From CAZUZD01 sp964624465 (GTDB lineage: Bacteria > Planctomycetota > Planctomycetia > Isosphaerales > Isosphaeraceae), in assembly GCA_964624465.1 (NCBI GenBank), contig CAZUZD010000017.1, positions 1 through 41,231 on the forward strand: 41,231 bases of DNA, given 5' to 3'. Positions 1 through 7,298 of the stretch are shown one piece after another. Within the stretch, counting starts at the first letter, position 1; every line of letters starts with the position of its first letter. Below the pieces are notes generated by a model. That model was not told where the DNA came from and searched no databases. It worked only from the letters and a program-made list of their open reading frames with translations. A program made the translations under genes and the position numbers.

Positions 1-318
1 AAGCTGGCGCGCGACCAGCTCGAACGGGCCCGGAAGCTCTCCAGCTCGGTCGACCTGCGCCACGCCTGGGTGCTGTCGCTGCGCCGCTTGGGCATCGCCG
101 AGGGCCAGATCCTCATCGACCTGGAGCGAGCCCACCGGCTGAACTACGCGGCCCGCAACGGTCCCAGGACCCCCGATGAGGCGCTGGTGCGAGCCGCGAA
201 AGACCTGCTCGAGGTGCCCCTCGAACGGACCGGGACCATCCGGCCGGCCCCGCAGCCGGCGAGCCCGCCCCCGGCCGGCCCCGGTCGACCGGGGGCGGGC
301 ATCAGCCGCCGACGCTGA
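1..318 (+). CDS. C-terminal fragment of an unidentified protein (5' end outside window)
   Basis: The reading frame is open from the first base and ends at TGA 316-318, so this is the last 105 residues of a longer protein. The visible part begins with a charged helical stretch (KLARDQLERARKLSSSVDL) that could belong to a coiled coil, followed by another helical segment around LIDLERAHRLNYAARNG. It ends in a Pro/Gly-rich low-complexity tail. I do not recognise the family; helical envelope proteins such as TolC-like ones are possible but nothing specific supports that. A GTG at 70 is in frame, but the coding pattern continues upstream of it, so an internal start is unlikely. The tail codons contain a 12-bp inverted repeat (263-274 / 289-300). 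Confidence 0.6.
   Translation, partial: KLARDQLERARKLSSSVDLRHAWVLSLRRLGIAEGQILIDLERAHRLNYAARNGPRTPDEALVRAAKDLLEVPLERTGTIRPAPQPASPPPAGPGRPGAGISRRR
263..300 (+). terminator. Strong GC hairpin overlapping the 3' end of the first gene
   Basis: GCCCGCCCCCGG (263-274) pairs perfectly with CCGGGGGCGGGC (289-300), giving a 12-bp stem with a 14-nt loop, 18 nt before the end of the stop codon. No T-run follows. It may end or protect the transcript while encoding the Pro-rich tail, or may simply reflect GC-rich low complexity. Confidence 0.35.
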
Positions 319-393
319 GCGGCCCTGATCATGATTCCGACCCAGACTGATCTCCGTCTCCATCGCCCGATCCCCGGGCCGAGGTCCTTGCCC

Positions 394-1827
394 ATGCGAG
401 TCTTTCTGCGATCGGCCGCCCTCGGGCTCCTGATCGGCTCCGGTACACCGCTCTGCGTGGCCGCGTCCGACTCGCCTCCGAAGGACGCCAGCGTCGAGGC
501 GGGCAAGAAGCTGCTCCGCGAGGGGGACTCGCAGGCCGACGGTGGCCAGCCCACCGACGCCGAGGTCACGTACCAGAAGGCGATGGAGCAGCTCCTGCCC
601 GGCATCCGTCGCTTGCCGTTCAAGCACGAGGTCAAGCGCGACGTCACCGCCCGCGAGGAGATTCGCGCCTATCTCATCAAGGAGATGGCCGAGGAGCAGG
701 AGCCGGCCGAGGTCCGTGCCGAAGAGCTCTCGATGAAGGCTCTCGGCCTGCTGCCGGCCGACACGGATTACCAGGAGCTGATGCTCCGGGTCTACTCCGA
801 GGAGATCGGTGCCTTCTACGATCCCAAGACCAAGACCATGCACCTGATCAAGGAGCCTGGCACCGGGCGCAAGGCCGGCCTGTTCGAGTCGCTGCTCGGG
901 CGCAAGGGGGGCTTCAGCAAGGACGAGTCGAAGACGGTCATCGCCCACGAGCTGACTCACGCGCTGGCCGACCAGCACTTCGACCTGTACCGGATGCAGA
1001 AGGCGATCAAGAACGACGACGACCGCGAGCTGGCACTCTCGGCGTTGATCGAGGGCGAGGCCACCCTGGTCATGATGGGGGCCCAGATGGAGGACTGGAA
1101 GGGAACCGAGATCTCCGAGGTCCCCGCCGAACAGCTCGGGTCGGTCTTCAACCTGATGATGCCGCTGCTGAAGTTCGCCAGCGGCGCCTCGATGCGATCG
1201 GCTCCTCCGATCGTCGGTGAGTCGATGCTCTTCCCCTACCTCCGGGGCCTGGTCTTCTGCGCCCGGCTGACGAACGAGGACGACTGGTCGGCCATCGACG
1301 ATGCCTATCGCAATCCGCCGCTCTCGACCGAGCAGATCCTGCACCCGGAGAAGTACCGCACCGAGCCCGATGCGCCTCAGGCCGTTGACCTCGGCAAGCT
1401 GGAGACCGGACCCGAGTGGAAGCCGCTGACGCGCAACGTCGTCGGAGAGATGCAGCTCGGCGTGCTGCTCCGCCGCCAGGATGGCAAGGCGGCAGCGGCC
1501 GGCTGGGACGGCGACCAGTTCGCCACCTTCGAGGGCCCCGACGGGCACCTCGGGCTCGTCTGGCGTTCGACCTGGGACACCGAGGCCGACGCCATCGAGT
1601 TCACCCGCGCCTACGCCCGATTCCGCGATAGCCGGATCGGCCGGCCGGCCGCACCCGACTCGGACAGCATCAGCCGACAGAGCCACGAGTCGCGGGAGTA
1701 TCACCTGGAGCGGCGGGGCCAGGAGGTGGCGGTCGTCGAGGGCTTCGACGCCGACACGACCACCCGGCTCCTGGCCTCGGCCTTCGCGGCCGCGAAGGTG
1801 GAGAAGACCGCCACGCCGACCCCCTGA
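394..1827 (+). CDS. Exported HExxH metalloprotease-like protein
   Basis: A 477-residue protein. I chose ATG 394 because GAGG lies 9 nt upstream and the product then starts with a clear signal peptide (MRVFLRSAALGLLIG... ending near CVAASD); an in-frame ATG at 331 would place 21 unrelated residues before it. A gluzincin-like zinc site is visible: HELTH at residues 185-189, with a following EGEAT (about 220-224) that could give the third ligand. The sequence between them, predicted helical, fits the usual spacing of HExxH peptidases. The N-terminal third is helical and charged and might act as a prodomain. Export suggests an envelope or periplasmic role. The exact peptidase family is not recognised and the substrate is unknown. 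Two tandem hairpins follow the gene. Confidence 0.8.
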   Translation: MRVFLRSAALGLLIGSGTPLCVAASDSPPKDASVEAGKKLLREGDSQADGGQPTDAEVTYQKAMEQLLPGIRRLPFKHEVKRDVTAREEIRAYLIKEMAEEQEPAEVRAEELSMKALGLLPADTDYQELMLRVYSEEIGAFYDPKTKTMHLIKEPGTGRKAGLFESLLGRKGGFSKDESKTVIAHELTHALADQHFDLYRMQKAIKNDDDRELALSALIEGEATLVMMGAQMEDWKGTEISEVPAEQLGSVFNLMMPLLKFASGASMRSAPPIVGESMLFPYLRGLVFCARLTNEDDWSAIDDAYRNPPLSTEQILHPEKYRTEPDAPQAVDLGKLETGPEWKPLTRNVVGEMQLGVLLRRQDGKAAAAGWDGDQFATFEGPDGHLGLVWRSTWDTEADAIEFTRAYARFRDSRIGRPAAPDSDSISRQSHESREYHLERRGQEVAVVEGFDADTTTRLLASAFAAAKVEKTATPTP

Positions 1828-1859
1828 ACGCACCGGACTCCTGGAGTTGTGTCGAGCGA

Positions 1860-1883
1860 CGGCCCCGGGCGATCCCGGGGCCG
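1860..1883 (+). terminator. Hairpin after the metalloprotease-like gene
   Basis: CGGCCCCGGG (1860-1869) pairs with CCCGGGGCCG (1874-1883): a 10-bp perfect stem with a CGAT loop, 33 nt after the stop codon. Only TTGG follows, so it is weaker as an intrinsic terminator than the next hairpin. Confidence 0.5.
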
Positions 1884-1909
1884 TTGGCGTTGTCTCGCCG
1901 CCCCCCGAT

Positions 1910-1935
1910 CCCGGATCGGTCCCGATCCGGGTTTT
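1910..1935 (+). terminator. Rho-independent terminator
   Basis: CCCGGATCGG (1910-1919) and CCGATCCGGG (1922-1931) form a stem of about 9-10 bp with a very tight loop, followed directly by TTTT (1932-1935). Together with the preceding hairpin it should end transcripts from the metalloprotease-like gene before the next gene begins. Confidence 0.65.
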
Positions 1936-1943
1936 GGGATAAT
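1935..1943 (+). promoter_or_regulatory. Possible extended -10 promoter
   Basis: TGGGATAAT (TGn plus GATAAT) lies just after the terminator and about 97 nt upstream of the next start codon. No good -35 hexamer is visible, so the call rests on the extended -10 and the position only. Confidence 0.3.
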
Positions 1944-2039
1944 GTTCGGTGCGATGGCCCGAAAGTCACAGTACCGAGCACGGCCCAACTCTCCTGTCGG
2001 TGGGGCCGGGACTCGCGGACGCTGTGGAGGAAGGCCGCG

Positions 2040-2774
2040 ATGGATACGCCGACCCTGGGCACCCTGAGTGAGCGGCTCGACCGCCTGGAGCAGGAAAATC
2101 GCTGGCTCCGGCGCCTGGCCGCTCTGAGCCTCTCCGGCCTGGCCGTCTGCTTCGCCGTGGCCGGCGGCCTGCGGCCCAGCGGGGAGATCGCGGCCCGTCG
2201 GTTCGTGGTGCAGGACGCGCACGGCCGCGCCCGCGCCGTCCTCGGCCTCCAGGAGGATGGGCAACCGGGCGTCGCGCTGCTCGATGGCAAGGGCCGCACC
2301 CAGGTGGCGCTGCGAACCAGCGACGATCACTCCTCGTGGCTCGAGTTCCGCGACCGGGACCGGCTCCGGATGGCGCTCAGCAGCTCCTCCAGCGGGGCCT
2401 CGAACCTGAACCTGTTCGATCGCGATCAGCTGATCGGCGTCGGCCTGGGGATCGGGCCGGACAATGCCAGCGTGCTGGCCCTGAATCGCGGCCTGGGCGG
2501 GTTCGCCCTGAACCTCGACCGCGAGGGTGAGGCGCGGTTCTCGATGACGGATCCCGACGGCCAGATCCGGGGCGCCTACTCGATGCACCGCGACGGTCAG
2601 CTCGCGGCCGAGGTCGGTCGGTCCTCCCGTTTTTCGCTGAAGCGTGCCGCACCGGCCCCCAGCCTGGACGATCCGATCATGGGTCAGGCGGAGATGGGTG
2701 GAGGCCCGCGGCCGATGTCCCAGCCGGGCAGCGGTGCGATCCCGGTGCCGGCTCGGGCCGCCGCGGCGCCCTGA
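2040..2774 (+). CDS. Coiled-coil, membrane-anchored protein with beta repeats
   Basis: A 244-residue protein. ATG 2040 is preceded by GGAGGAAGG (2026-2034), which decides the start; the open frame upstream has no ribosome site. The N-terminus is a short leucine-rich coiled coil (LSERLDRLEQENRWLRRL, about residues 7-24), then one hydrophobic segment (LAALSLSGLAVCFAVAG), so the protein is probably anchored with its bulk outside the cytoplasm. The remainder consists of degenerate repeats of about 25-35 residues alternating short beta strands with D/G turns (for example GVALLDGKGRTQVALR, NLNLFDRDQLIGVGLG). Similar proteins occur in many bacteria as conserved hypotheticals. The C-terminal 40 residues are Pro/Gly/Ala-rich. 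Function unknown. Confidence 0.8.
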   Translation: MDTPTLGTLSERLDRLEQENRWLRRLAALSLSGLAVCFAVAGGLRPSGEIAARRFVVQDAHGRARAVLGLQEDGQPGVALLDGKGRTQVALRTSDDHSSWLEFRDRDRLRMALSSSSSGASNLNLFDRDQLIGVGLGIGPDNASVLALNRGLGGFALNLDREGEARFSMTDPDGQIRGAYSMHRDGQLAAEVGRSSRFSLKRAAPAPSLDDPIMGQAEMGGGPRPMSQPGSGAIPVPARAAAAP

Positions 2775-2804
2775 TCGAACTGCGAGCGTCCCGCAGTCGG
2801 TGAC

Positions 2805-2832
2805 GTGGCTCCCCGGATCGGCGGGGAGCCAC
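2805..2832. terminator. Bidirectional terminator hairpin between convergent genes
   Basis: GTGGCTCCCC (2805-2814) pairs with GGGGAGCCAC (2823-2832), a perfect 10-bp stem with an 8-nt loop. It lies between the end of the + gene (2774) and the end of the - gene (2834), so it can serve both. No T-run is present. Confidence 0.55.
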
Positions 2833-2833
2833 C

Positions 2834-3106
2834 TCAGCCTTCCTCAACTTCGGTCCCTTCAGCGGACCTGCCGCCGGAGTCCATCGCAGACTCGGTGCCC
2901 GACTCGGACCGCTGACGGGTCGCGTCGCGGTCCAGGCCGTTGAGGTCGGCCGATCGGTGCCGGCCGACAGTCGGCCGGGCGAGGTGGGCGTCGTCGGGCG
3001 TCTCACGCAGGGTGCGCTTGAGCTGCTGCCGACGATGGCGGTTGCCCTTCTTCTTGACCTCGCGCTTCTGCTCTCTGAGCTCGCGTTTCAAACGGTCCAT
3101 GGCCAT
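2834..3106 (-). CDS. Small basic conserved protein
   Basis: A 90-residue protein with a very basic, helical first third (MAMDRLKRELREQKREVKKK and on through RHRRQQLKRTL), then an acidic patch, a segment with GRHRSADLNGLDRDATR, and a Ser/Glu-rich tail. GGAGGAG lies upstream of ATG 3106; a second in-frame ATG at 3100 is equally possible. I recall very similar short proteins, sharing the LNGLDRDATR block, in other planctomycetes; none has a known function. The basic helix could bind nucleic acid, but that is inference. It lies 108 nt downstream of the hydrolase gene on the same strand and may be the last gene of that unit. Confidence 0.75.
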   Translation of the reverse strand: MAMDRLKRELREQKREVKKKGNRHRRQQLKRTLRETPDDAHLARPTVGRHRSADLNGLDRDATRQRSESGTESAMDSGGRSAEGTEVEEG

Positions 3107-3214
3107 CGCTCCAACTCCTCCGACCGACCACGGCCGGGCCTTCGGTTGGTAGACGCGACGCGGTGGGGACCGGTTCGCAGCGGGCCGGAAAATCCCATCA
3201 AGGTCTCGCGGCGT

Positions 3215-4072
3215 TCATCCGGCCGAAGCCACCGGAAGTGCCTCATCCAGCCAGGCGGCCAGGTCGCCGGCATAGCGTTCCGGGTCCGGGTCGAACTCCA
3301 GGGTGTGGTGACCCTCCGGATACTCCAGCAGCCGGCGTTCCGGGCTTGCCAGCCGCTCGAAGTAGGAGCGCGTCCGGTCGTTGTGCACGATGCGGTCGTG
3401 CCCGGCCAGCATGAGCAGCGCCGGCTGGCGGATCCGATCGGGGACGCGGGCCACCTGGCGGTCGATGAAAAAGCTGGCGGCCATCAAACCCGCCGTGCCA
3501 GCGCGAAGTGCCAGGGGATCGGAGGCGATGAACGCCTGCCCCTCGGGGCTCGCGGTGAACAGGGCCGGATCGCTGAGCGGGATGGCGAAGGTGGCACTGG
3601 CCGCGCGGCCGGTGACCACCGCCGCGGCGATCCGGAGTCGTTCCCCGATCGGGACACCCACCCTCGGGTGCAGACCCGGACAGACCAGCGCCAGGGCGCT
3701 CACCGATTCGGGATCGTCCGCCGCCGCCAGGACCGCGAGCTTGCCGCCCCAGCTGATCCCCGCCACTGCGACGGGCGCCGGCCGCAGCGATCGGGCCAGC
3801 TCGGTGACGTCGTCGCGGAGCCGCTGCCACGACGGAGCATGCCCACGCGCCTGGCGATTGGCCCCGGAGCCACGGCGATCGGGCACGTGCGTCTCGTAAC
3901 CGGCCGAGGCCAGTCGCCGCCCGAGCCCGTGATACCAGCCACCGTGACTCTGGACGCCGTGCAGCACGATCAACCGGCCCTTGGGAACGAACGGGGTCGG
4001 CCAGATCAGCCGATGCAGCTCGTAGCCGTCCGAGGCGATGAACGGTTCAACCCGGGGTGTGATCTCAGCCAT
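3215..4072 (-). CDS. Alpha/beta hydrolase (monoglyceride lipase/lysophospholipase-like)
   Basis: A 285-residue cytoplasmic alpha/beta hydrolase without a signal peptide. Visible elements in order: oxyanion-hole HG in VLHGVQSHGG (about 38), the RRGSG turn (67-71), nucleophile elbow GISWGG with Ser107, acid in GHDRIV (Asp226) and base in EGHHTLEF (His255 or His256). This layout matches the serine aminopeptidase S33 / monoglyceride lipase branch. Its start overlaps the end of the enolase-superfamily gene by 8 nt, so the two are almost certainly translationally coupled and act on related substrates, for example an ester, amide or peptide bond and an alpha-carbon stereocentre. The exact substrate cannot be read from sequence. 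Confidence 0.88.
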   Translation of the reverse strand: MAEITPRVEPFIASDGYELHRLIWPTPFVPKGRLIVLHGVQSHGGWYHGLGRRLASAGYETHVPDRRGSGANRQARGHAPSWQRLRDDVTELARSLRPAPVAVAGISWGGKLAVLAAADDPESVSALALVCPGLHPRVGVPIGERLRIAAAVVTGRAASATFAIPLSDPALFTASPEGQAFIASDPLALRAGTAGLMAASFFIDRQVARVPDRIRQPALLMLAGHDRIVHNDRTRSYFERLASPERRLLEYPEGHHTLEFDPDPERYAGDLAAWLDEALPVASAG

Positions 4073-5246
4073 GTGCCAGCTCCCGACGGGTGACCGTCAT
4101 CCGCTCCAGGGCGATCGGGTCGACCGTGACGCCGAGCCCCGGGCCAGCGATCGGGGGCGCGAGCCCTCCGTAGCCGAACGTGAGGTCGCCCTCGATCAGG
4201 TTCTCCGCCAGCACATGCCGGTCGTACGAGCCCTCGACGTAGCGGAGACCTCGCACGTTCGACGCCAGGTGCCGGCCCGCCGCTGACAGCAACGCGGTCT
4301 CGCCGGGGTGGCAACCGAGCTGCACGCCCAGACCCGACCGGGCCGCCAGGCCGATGATCCGCAGGGTCGGCAGCAGCCCGCCGCACTTCGAGAGCCGCAC
4401 GTTCAGCAGGTCGGCCGTGCCCCGCTCGACCGCGGCCACCGCGTCGGGATAGCCGCAGAGGGACTCGTCAAGCATGACCGGGATGCTGAGGCGCGGCCGG
4501 AGCTGGGCCAGGCGATCGACCTCGGCGTGCGCGACTGGCTGCTCGAGCGCGGTGGGGCCGAACCGTCGCAGTGGGGCCACGCGGTCGAGGAGCTCGTCGG
4601 CGGGCCAGGCCTCATTGGCATCGAGCCGCAGGTCCATGCGACGGCCGAGGATCCGCCGCAGGGTCCGGAGCCGCGCCGGGTCGTCCTGACCGGCCACCCC
4701 CACCTTGAGCTTCACCTGGTGGAAGCCGTACAGCCGCATCTTCCAGGCGCTGATGCGCTCCTTGCGGGGCGATTCGGCGGTGATCGCTCCACTGTAGCGG
4801 ACCGGCTGGGGTGCGGTGGTCAGGAGGTCCGGAACGTCCCCGGAGAGCCGGATGGCGTCTCCGAGCGAGCGATCAAACTGGCGGCCGTACGCATCGAGCA
4901 GGGCCAGTTCCAGCGCACACCGCGCGGCGTTGCCCGCCATGCCGCGCGGGTCGGCCTCGATCTCGGGCAGGGTCAGCCGGCCGATCTGCGTGACGGCCGA
5001 CTCGAAGTCGGCTGGAGAGCCGACAGCCGCCGCGGCATCGAACCGCCCGAGCATGGCGAAGGTCGTCTCGATCGTCTCGCCGGTCACGTACGGCCGCGGG
5101 ACGCCCTCGCCGTGGCCCACCACGCCGCTGTCCAGTTCGACCCGGACGACCAGGCTGTCGCTGGTGGACCGTTCGTGGGAGGCGTGCTTGATCGCCTTCT
5201 TCAACGGCACGGCGACGTGTCGGAGTTCGACCGCACGCACTCTCAC
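4065..5246 (-). CDS. Enolase-superfamily enzyme (muconate-lactonizing / dipeptide-epimerase-like)
   Basis: A 393-residue protein when started at GTG 5246 (GAGG 8 nt upstream); an in-frame ATG at 5312 would only add a low-complexity Pro/Gly stretch. The N-terminal capping domain is followed by a TIM barrel carrying the superfamily residues: KLK (Lys179, Lys181), metal ligands in LDANEAW (Asp209), EQP (Glu235) and DES (Asp260), and the far-side Lys287 in RLSKCGG. Two opposed lysines are typical of the MLE subgroup: dipeptide epimerases, o-succinylbenzoate synthases and N-succinylamino-acid racemases. A GCHPGETALLSAAGRHLA block replaces the loop used for specificity in known dipeptide epimerases, so the reaction is open. 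It is coupled to the hydrolase that follows. Confidence 0.87.
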   Translation of the reverse strand: MRVRAVELRHVAVPLKKAIKHASHERSTSDSLVVRVELDSGVVGHGEGVPRPYVTGETIETTFAMLGRFDAAAAVGSPADFESAVTQIGRLTLPEIEADPRGMAGNAARCALELALLDAYGRQFDRSLGDAIRLSGDVPDLLTTAPQPVRYSGAITAESPRKERISAWKMRLYGFHQVKLKVGVAGQDDPARLRTLRRILGRRMDLRLDANEAWPADELLDRVAPLRRFGPTALEQPVAHAEVDRLAQLRPRLSIPVMLDESLCGYPDAVAAVERGTADLLNVRLSKCGGLLPTLRIIGLAARSGLGVQLGCHPGETALLSAAGRHLASNVRGLRYVEGSYDRHVLAENLIEGDLTFGYGGLAPPIAGPGLGVTVDPIALERMTVTRRELAHG

Positions 5247-5301
5247 TGGGTTTGCCTCGCCAGGGACCGGGCCGCCATCGCCGGGCCCGCCCGGCTCGCA
5301 C

Positions 5302-6657
5302 TCAGGCGGCACCCCAAAGGTACAACCCGATTGCCGTCAGGGCCAGGCCGCCGGCGATCCCCAGCGGCCGGCTCCAGCGATCCGACCGGCCCGACGCCAC
5401 CAGCGCTGAATGGGCCCCGCCCGCCAGCAGGCCAATCGCCACCAGAACCGCGGCCATGCCAAGGCTAAACGCCACCAGCAGCCCGAGCCCCAGCCGCAAG
5501 CGGCCGGCCAGGTCGGCCAGCAAAACGAGCACGACCGCGTCCCAGCACGGCACCAGGCCACCGGCCAGACCCAGCCCCAGCAGGCTGCGGGTGGGTGTCG
5601 GGTGGGTGATGTGTGCCTCGCCAGCGGGATGCTCCCCATGCCCGGCCAGGTGCCGGCCCAGACGCCAGAGTCCGATTCCGGCGATGAGCAGACCGGCCGA
5701 GCGGGCGAGGTGGGTGTGCAGGGCCGCATGGTCGCGGCCCGGGAACAGGGCGACGACGGCGGCGATCGCCACCACGGAGCCGAAGTGGACGCCCGCCGTC
5801 ACCAGGCCGAGCAGCGCCCCGCGCCAGCGGCCACCGTGGGCGCCAAGGGTCGCGGCCGCGATCAGGGTCTTGCCGTGGCCGGGCTGGATGGCGTGCGCTG
5901 CCCCGAGCCCGAAGGCGACCAAAACCAGGCCCAGCCAGGTTCCCGGCCCGCCGCGATCGAGCAGGTCCGTCAGTCCGCCCGCCGTTCGCATTGTTCCGGT
6001 CGTGGTCTGATCGGGGGGCGGACGAGTCTCGACCGGTGTCACGGCTCTCGACTCGGAACCCTCGGACCGGAACTCGAACGCCGCCTGGCGGGTCGCTCGC
6101 TCCTCGGCGTCGCTCAGTTGCCAGACCGGCACCGGTGGCGTCTGTTCCACGTCGATGGGGCCCTCGTAGCCTGCGATCTCCGCGCCGGCTCCTGCTCGGG
6201 CCGCGAGCCGGCTGGTTCCCTGGCTGGACGTGTAGTTCGTGTCCTGAACCGTCAACCGACCCGATGGCGGCAGCGGGATCAGGAGGTGGAACGTGAACCG
6301 GGGATGCTCCTCGACGACCACGTCCACCCGCTCGAACTGCACATCCTGCTCCGCCCCATCGACGGTGATCAGAAAGCCGCGCGCGTTCAAAGGCCCTGTC
6401 TCGGAGCCATAGCGCTCGAACAGGGTCGTTCGGTCGGCGTCGGGGAGCGAGCCGATCAGGGACCGGAGGTCCTGGGCGAGGGTCAGCTCGCTGAGGCTGA
6501 CCTCGTAGTCGATGCGGAGCCGGCCGGGCTCGATCACCAGCTGGGTCGATCGGTCCACCCGCTCGTTGGGGATGTCGTGAGCCGGCGCCACGGCCGCACC
6601 TGGTCCGGCGAGGGCGAACAGGAGCACGAGGGCCGTTCGGCACCGGCGCAGGCTCAT
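5302..6657 (-). CDS. NicO/RcnA-type nickel-cobalt transporter with periplasmic N-domain
   Basis: A 451-residue membrane protein. ATG 6657 has GGGG 6 nt upstream. Residues 1-28 form a signal peptide (ALVLLFALAGPGAAVAPAHD), followed by about 200 residues of an extracytoplasmic beta-rich domain. The C-terminal half has about six membrane segments with the NicO family signatures HAIQPGHGKT (255-264) and GGLVPCWDA (367-374). Between them lies a His-rich loop (HxxLHTHLA, GHGEHPAGEAHITHP), which in this family binds the transported metal. Members export or import Ni/Co; the direction here is not determined. The gene starts 24 nt after a receiver-domain gene, suggesting joint regulation. Pseudo-signal alternatives seem unlikely. 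Confidence 0.9.
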   Translation of the reverse strand: MSLRRCRTALVLLFALAGPGAAVAPAHDIPNERVDRSTQLVIEPGRLRIDYEVSLSELTLAQDLRSLIGSLPDADRTTLFERYGSETGPLNARGFLITVDGAEQDVQFERVDVVVEEHPRFTFHLLIPLPPSGRLTVQDTNYTSSQGTSRLAARAGAGAEIAGYEGPIDVEQTPPVPVWQLSDAEERATRQAAFEFRSEGSESRAVTPVETRPPPDQTTTGTMRTAGGLTDLLDRGGPGTWLGLVLVAFGLGAAHAIQPGHGKTLIAAATLGAHGGRWRGALLGLVTAGVHFGSVVAIAAVVALFPGRDHAALHTHLARSAGLLIAGIGLWRLGRHLAGHGEHPAGEAHITHPTPTRSLLGLGLAGGLVPCWDAVVLVLLADLAGRLRLGLGLLVAFSLGMAAVLVAIGLLAGGAHSALVASGRSDRWSRPLGIAGGLALTAIGLYLWGAA

Positions 6658-6681
6658 CGGCAACCCCGGGGCGGGGGCAGC

Positions 6682-7092
6682 TCAGCTCTCGTCGACCTGC
6701 CCGGGCGTGTCCTCGTAGAACTTGGCCAGGGCCCGGGTGACGACGTAGATGAGCACGTTCTTGTTGACCGGCTTGGCGAGCACGCAGAAGACGCGGGCCG
6801 AGAGGGCCTGACGCATGAGCCAGTCGTCGCGGTCGGCCGAGAGCAGGATGGTGGGCAGGAGCCCCCGCAGCTGCCGGACGATCTCGACGGTTTCCAGCCC
6901 CGTGAGACGGGGCAGGTGCATGTCCATCAGCGCCAGATGGATCTCTTCGCTCTGGACGATCTCGATGGCCTGCTCGCCACTCTCGGCCAGCAGGGTGCGG
7001 AACCCCACCGGCTCGAAGACCTCGCGCAGGGTCTCGCGAGCCTGACGATCGTCGTCGGTGATGAGCAGATTGAAGGGCGTTGCAGAGGTCAT
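6682..7092 (-). CDS. Stand-alone response regulator receiver protein
   Basis: A 136-residue CheY-like receiver domain with no output domain. The acidic pair lies in ITDDDRQA (Asp13-15), the phosphoacceptor is Asp57 (LALMDMHLP), the conserved Ser/Thr is Ser85 (ILLSAD) and the conserved Lys is Lys107 followed by Pro (LAKPVNK). It therefore looks fully phosphorylatable and probably acts by protein-protein contact. No partner histidine kinase is encoded nearby. A good sigma70-type promoter lies upstream (7212-7240), and the NicO transporter gene follows within 25 nt, so this is probably the first gene of that unit. Confidence 0.93.
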   Translation of the reverse strand: MTSATPFNLLITDDDRQARETLREVFEPVGFRTLLAESGEQAIEIVQSEEIHLALMDMHLPRLTGLETVEIVRQLRGLLPTILLSADRDDWLMRQALSARVFCVLAKPVNKNVLIYVVTRALAKFYEDTPGQVDES

Positions 7093-7211
7093 GGGCGTGA
7101 GCCTTGCACACGGCCAGCGGTCGTCACGTCAAGAGCTGCAATGCAATCGGTGGACCAGACGGAGGGTTCGTGGCGGGTGCGAATGGCAGGCGGTGCACTT
7201 AATTCGCTGCA

Positions 7212-7240
7212 ATCGTAGGGCTTAGCCTCTCTCGCATCAA
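7212..7240 (-). promoter_or_regulatory. Sigma70-like promoter for the response regulator gene
   Basis: On the minus strand TTGATG (7240-7235) and TACGAT (7217-7212) are separated by exactly 17 nt, in a locally A/T-richer stretch. The predicted start near 7205 leaves a leader of about 113 nt before ATG 7092. Confidence 0.5.
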
Positions 7241-7261
7241 GCAGGTTTTTCGGGAAGCCGG

Positions 7262-7293
7262 CCGGTAGGGACCCGGAGGCTCCTACCGGTTTT
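7262..7293. terminator. Hairpin downstream of the DUF1571 gene
   Basis: CCGGTAGG (7262-7269) pairs with CCTACCGG (7282-7289), an 8-bp stem with a 12-nt loop, starting 10 nt past the minus-strand stop codon at 7299. The T-run (7290-7293) is on the + strand, so on the minus strand this acts without a U-tract. Confidence 0.4.
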
Positions 7294-7298
7294 GGCAG

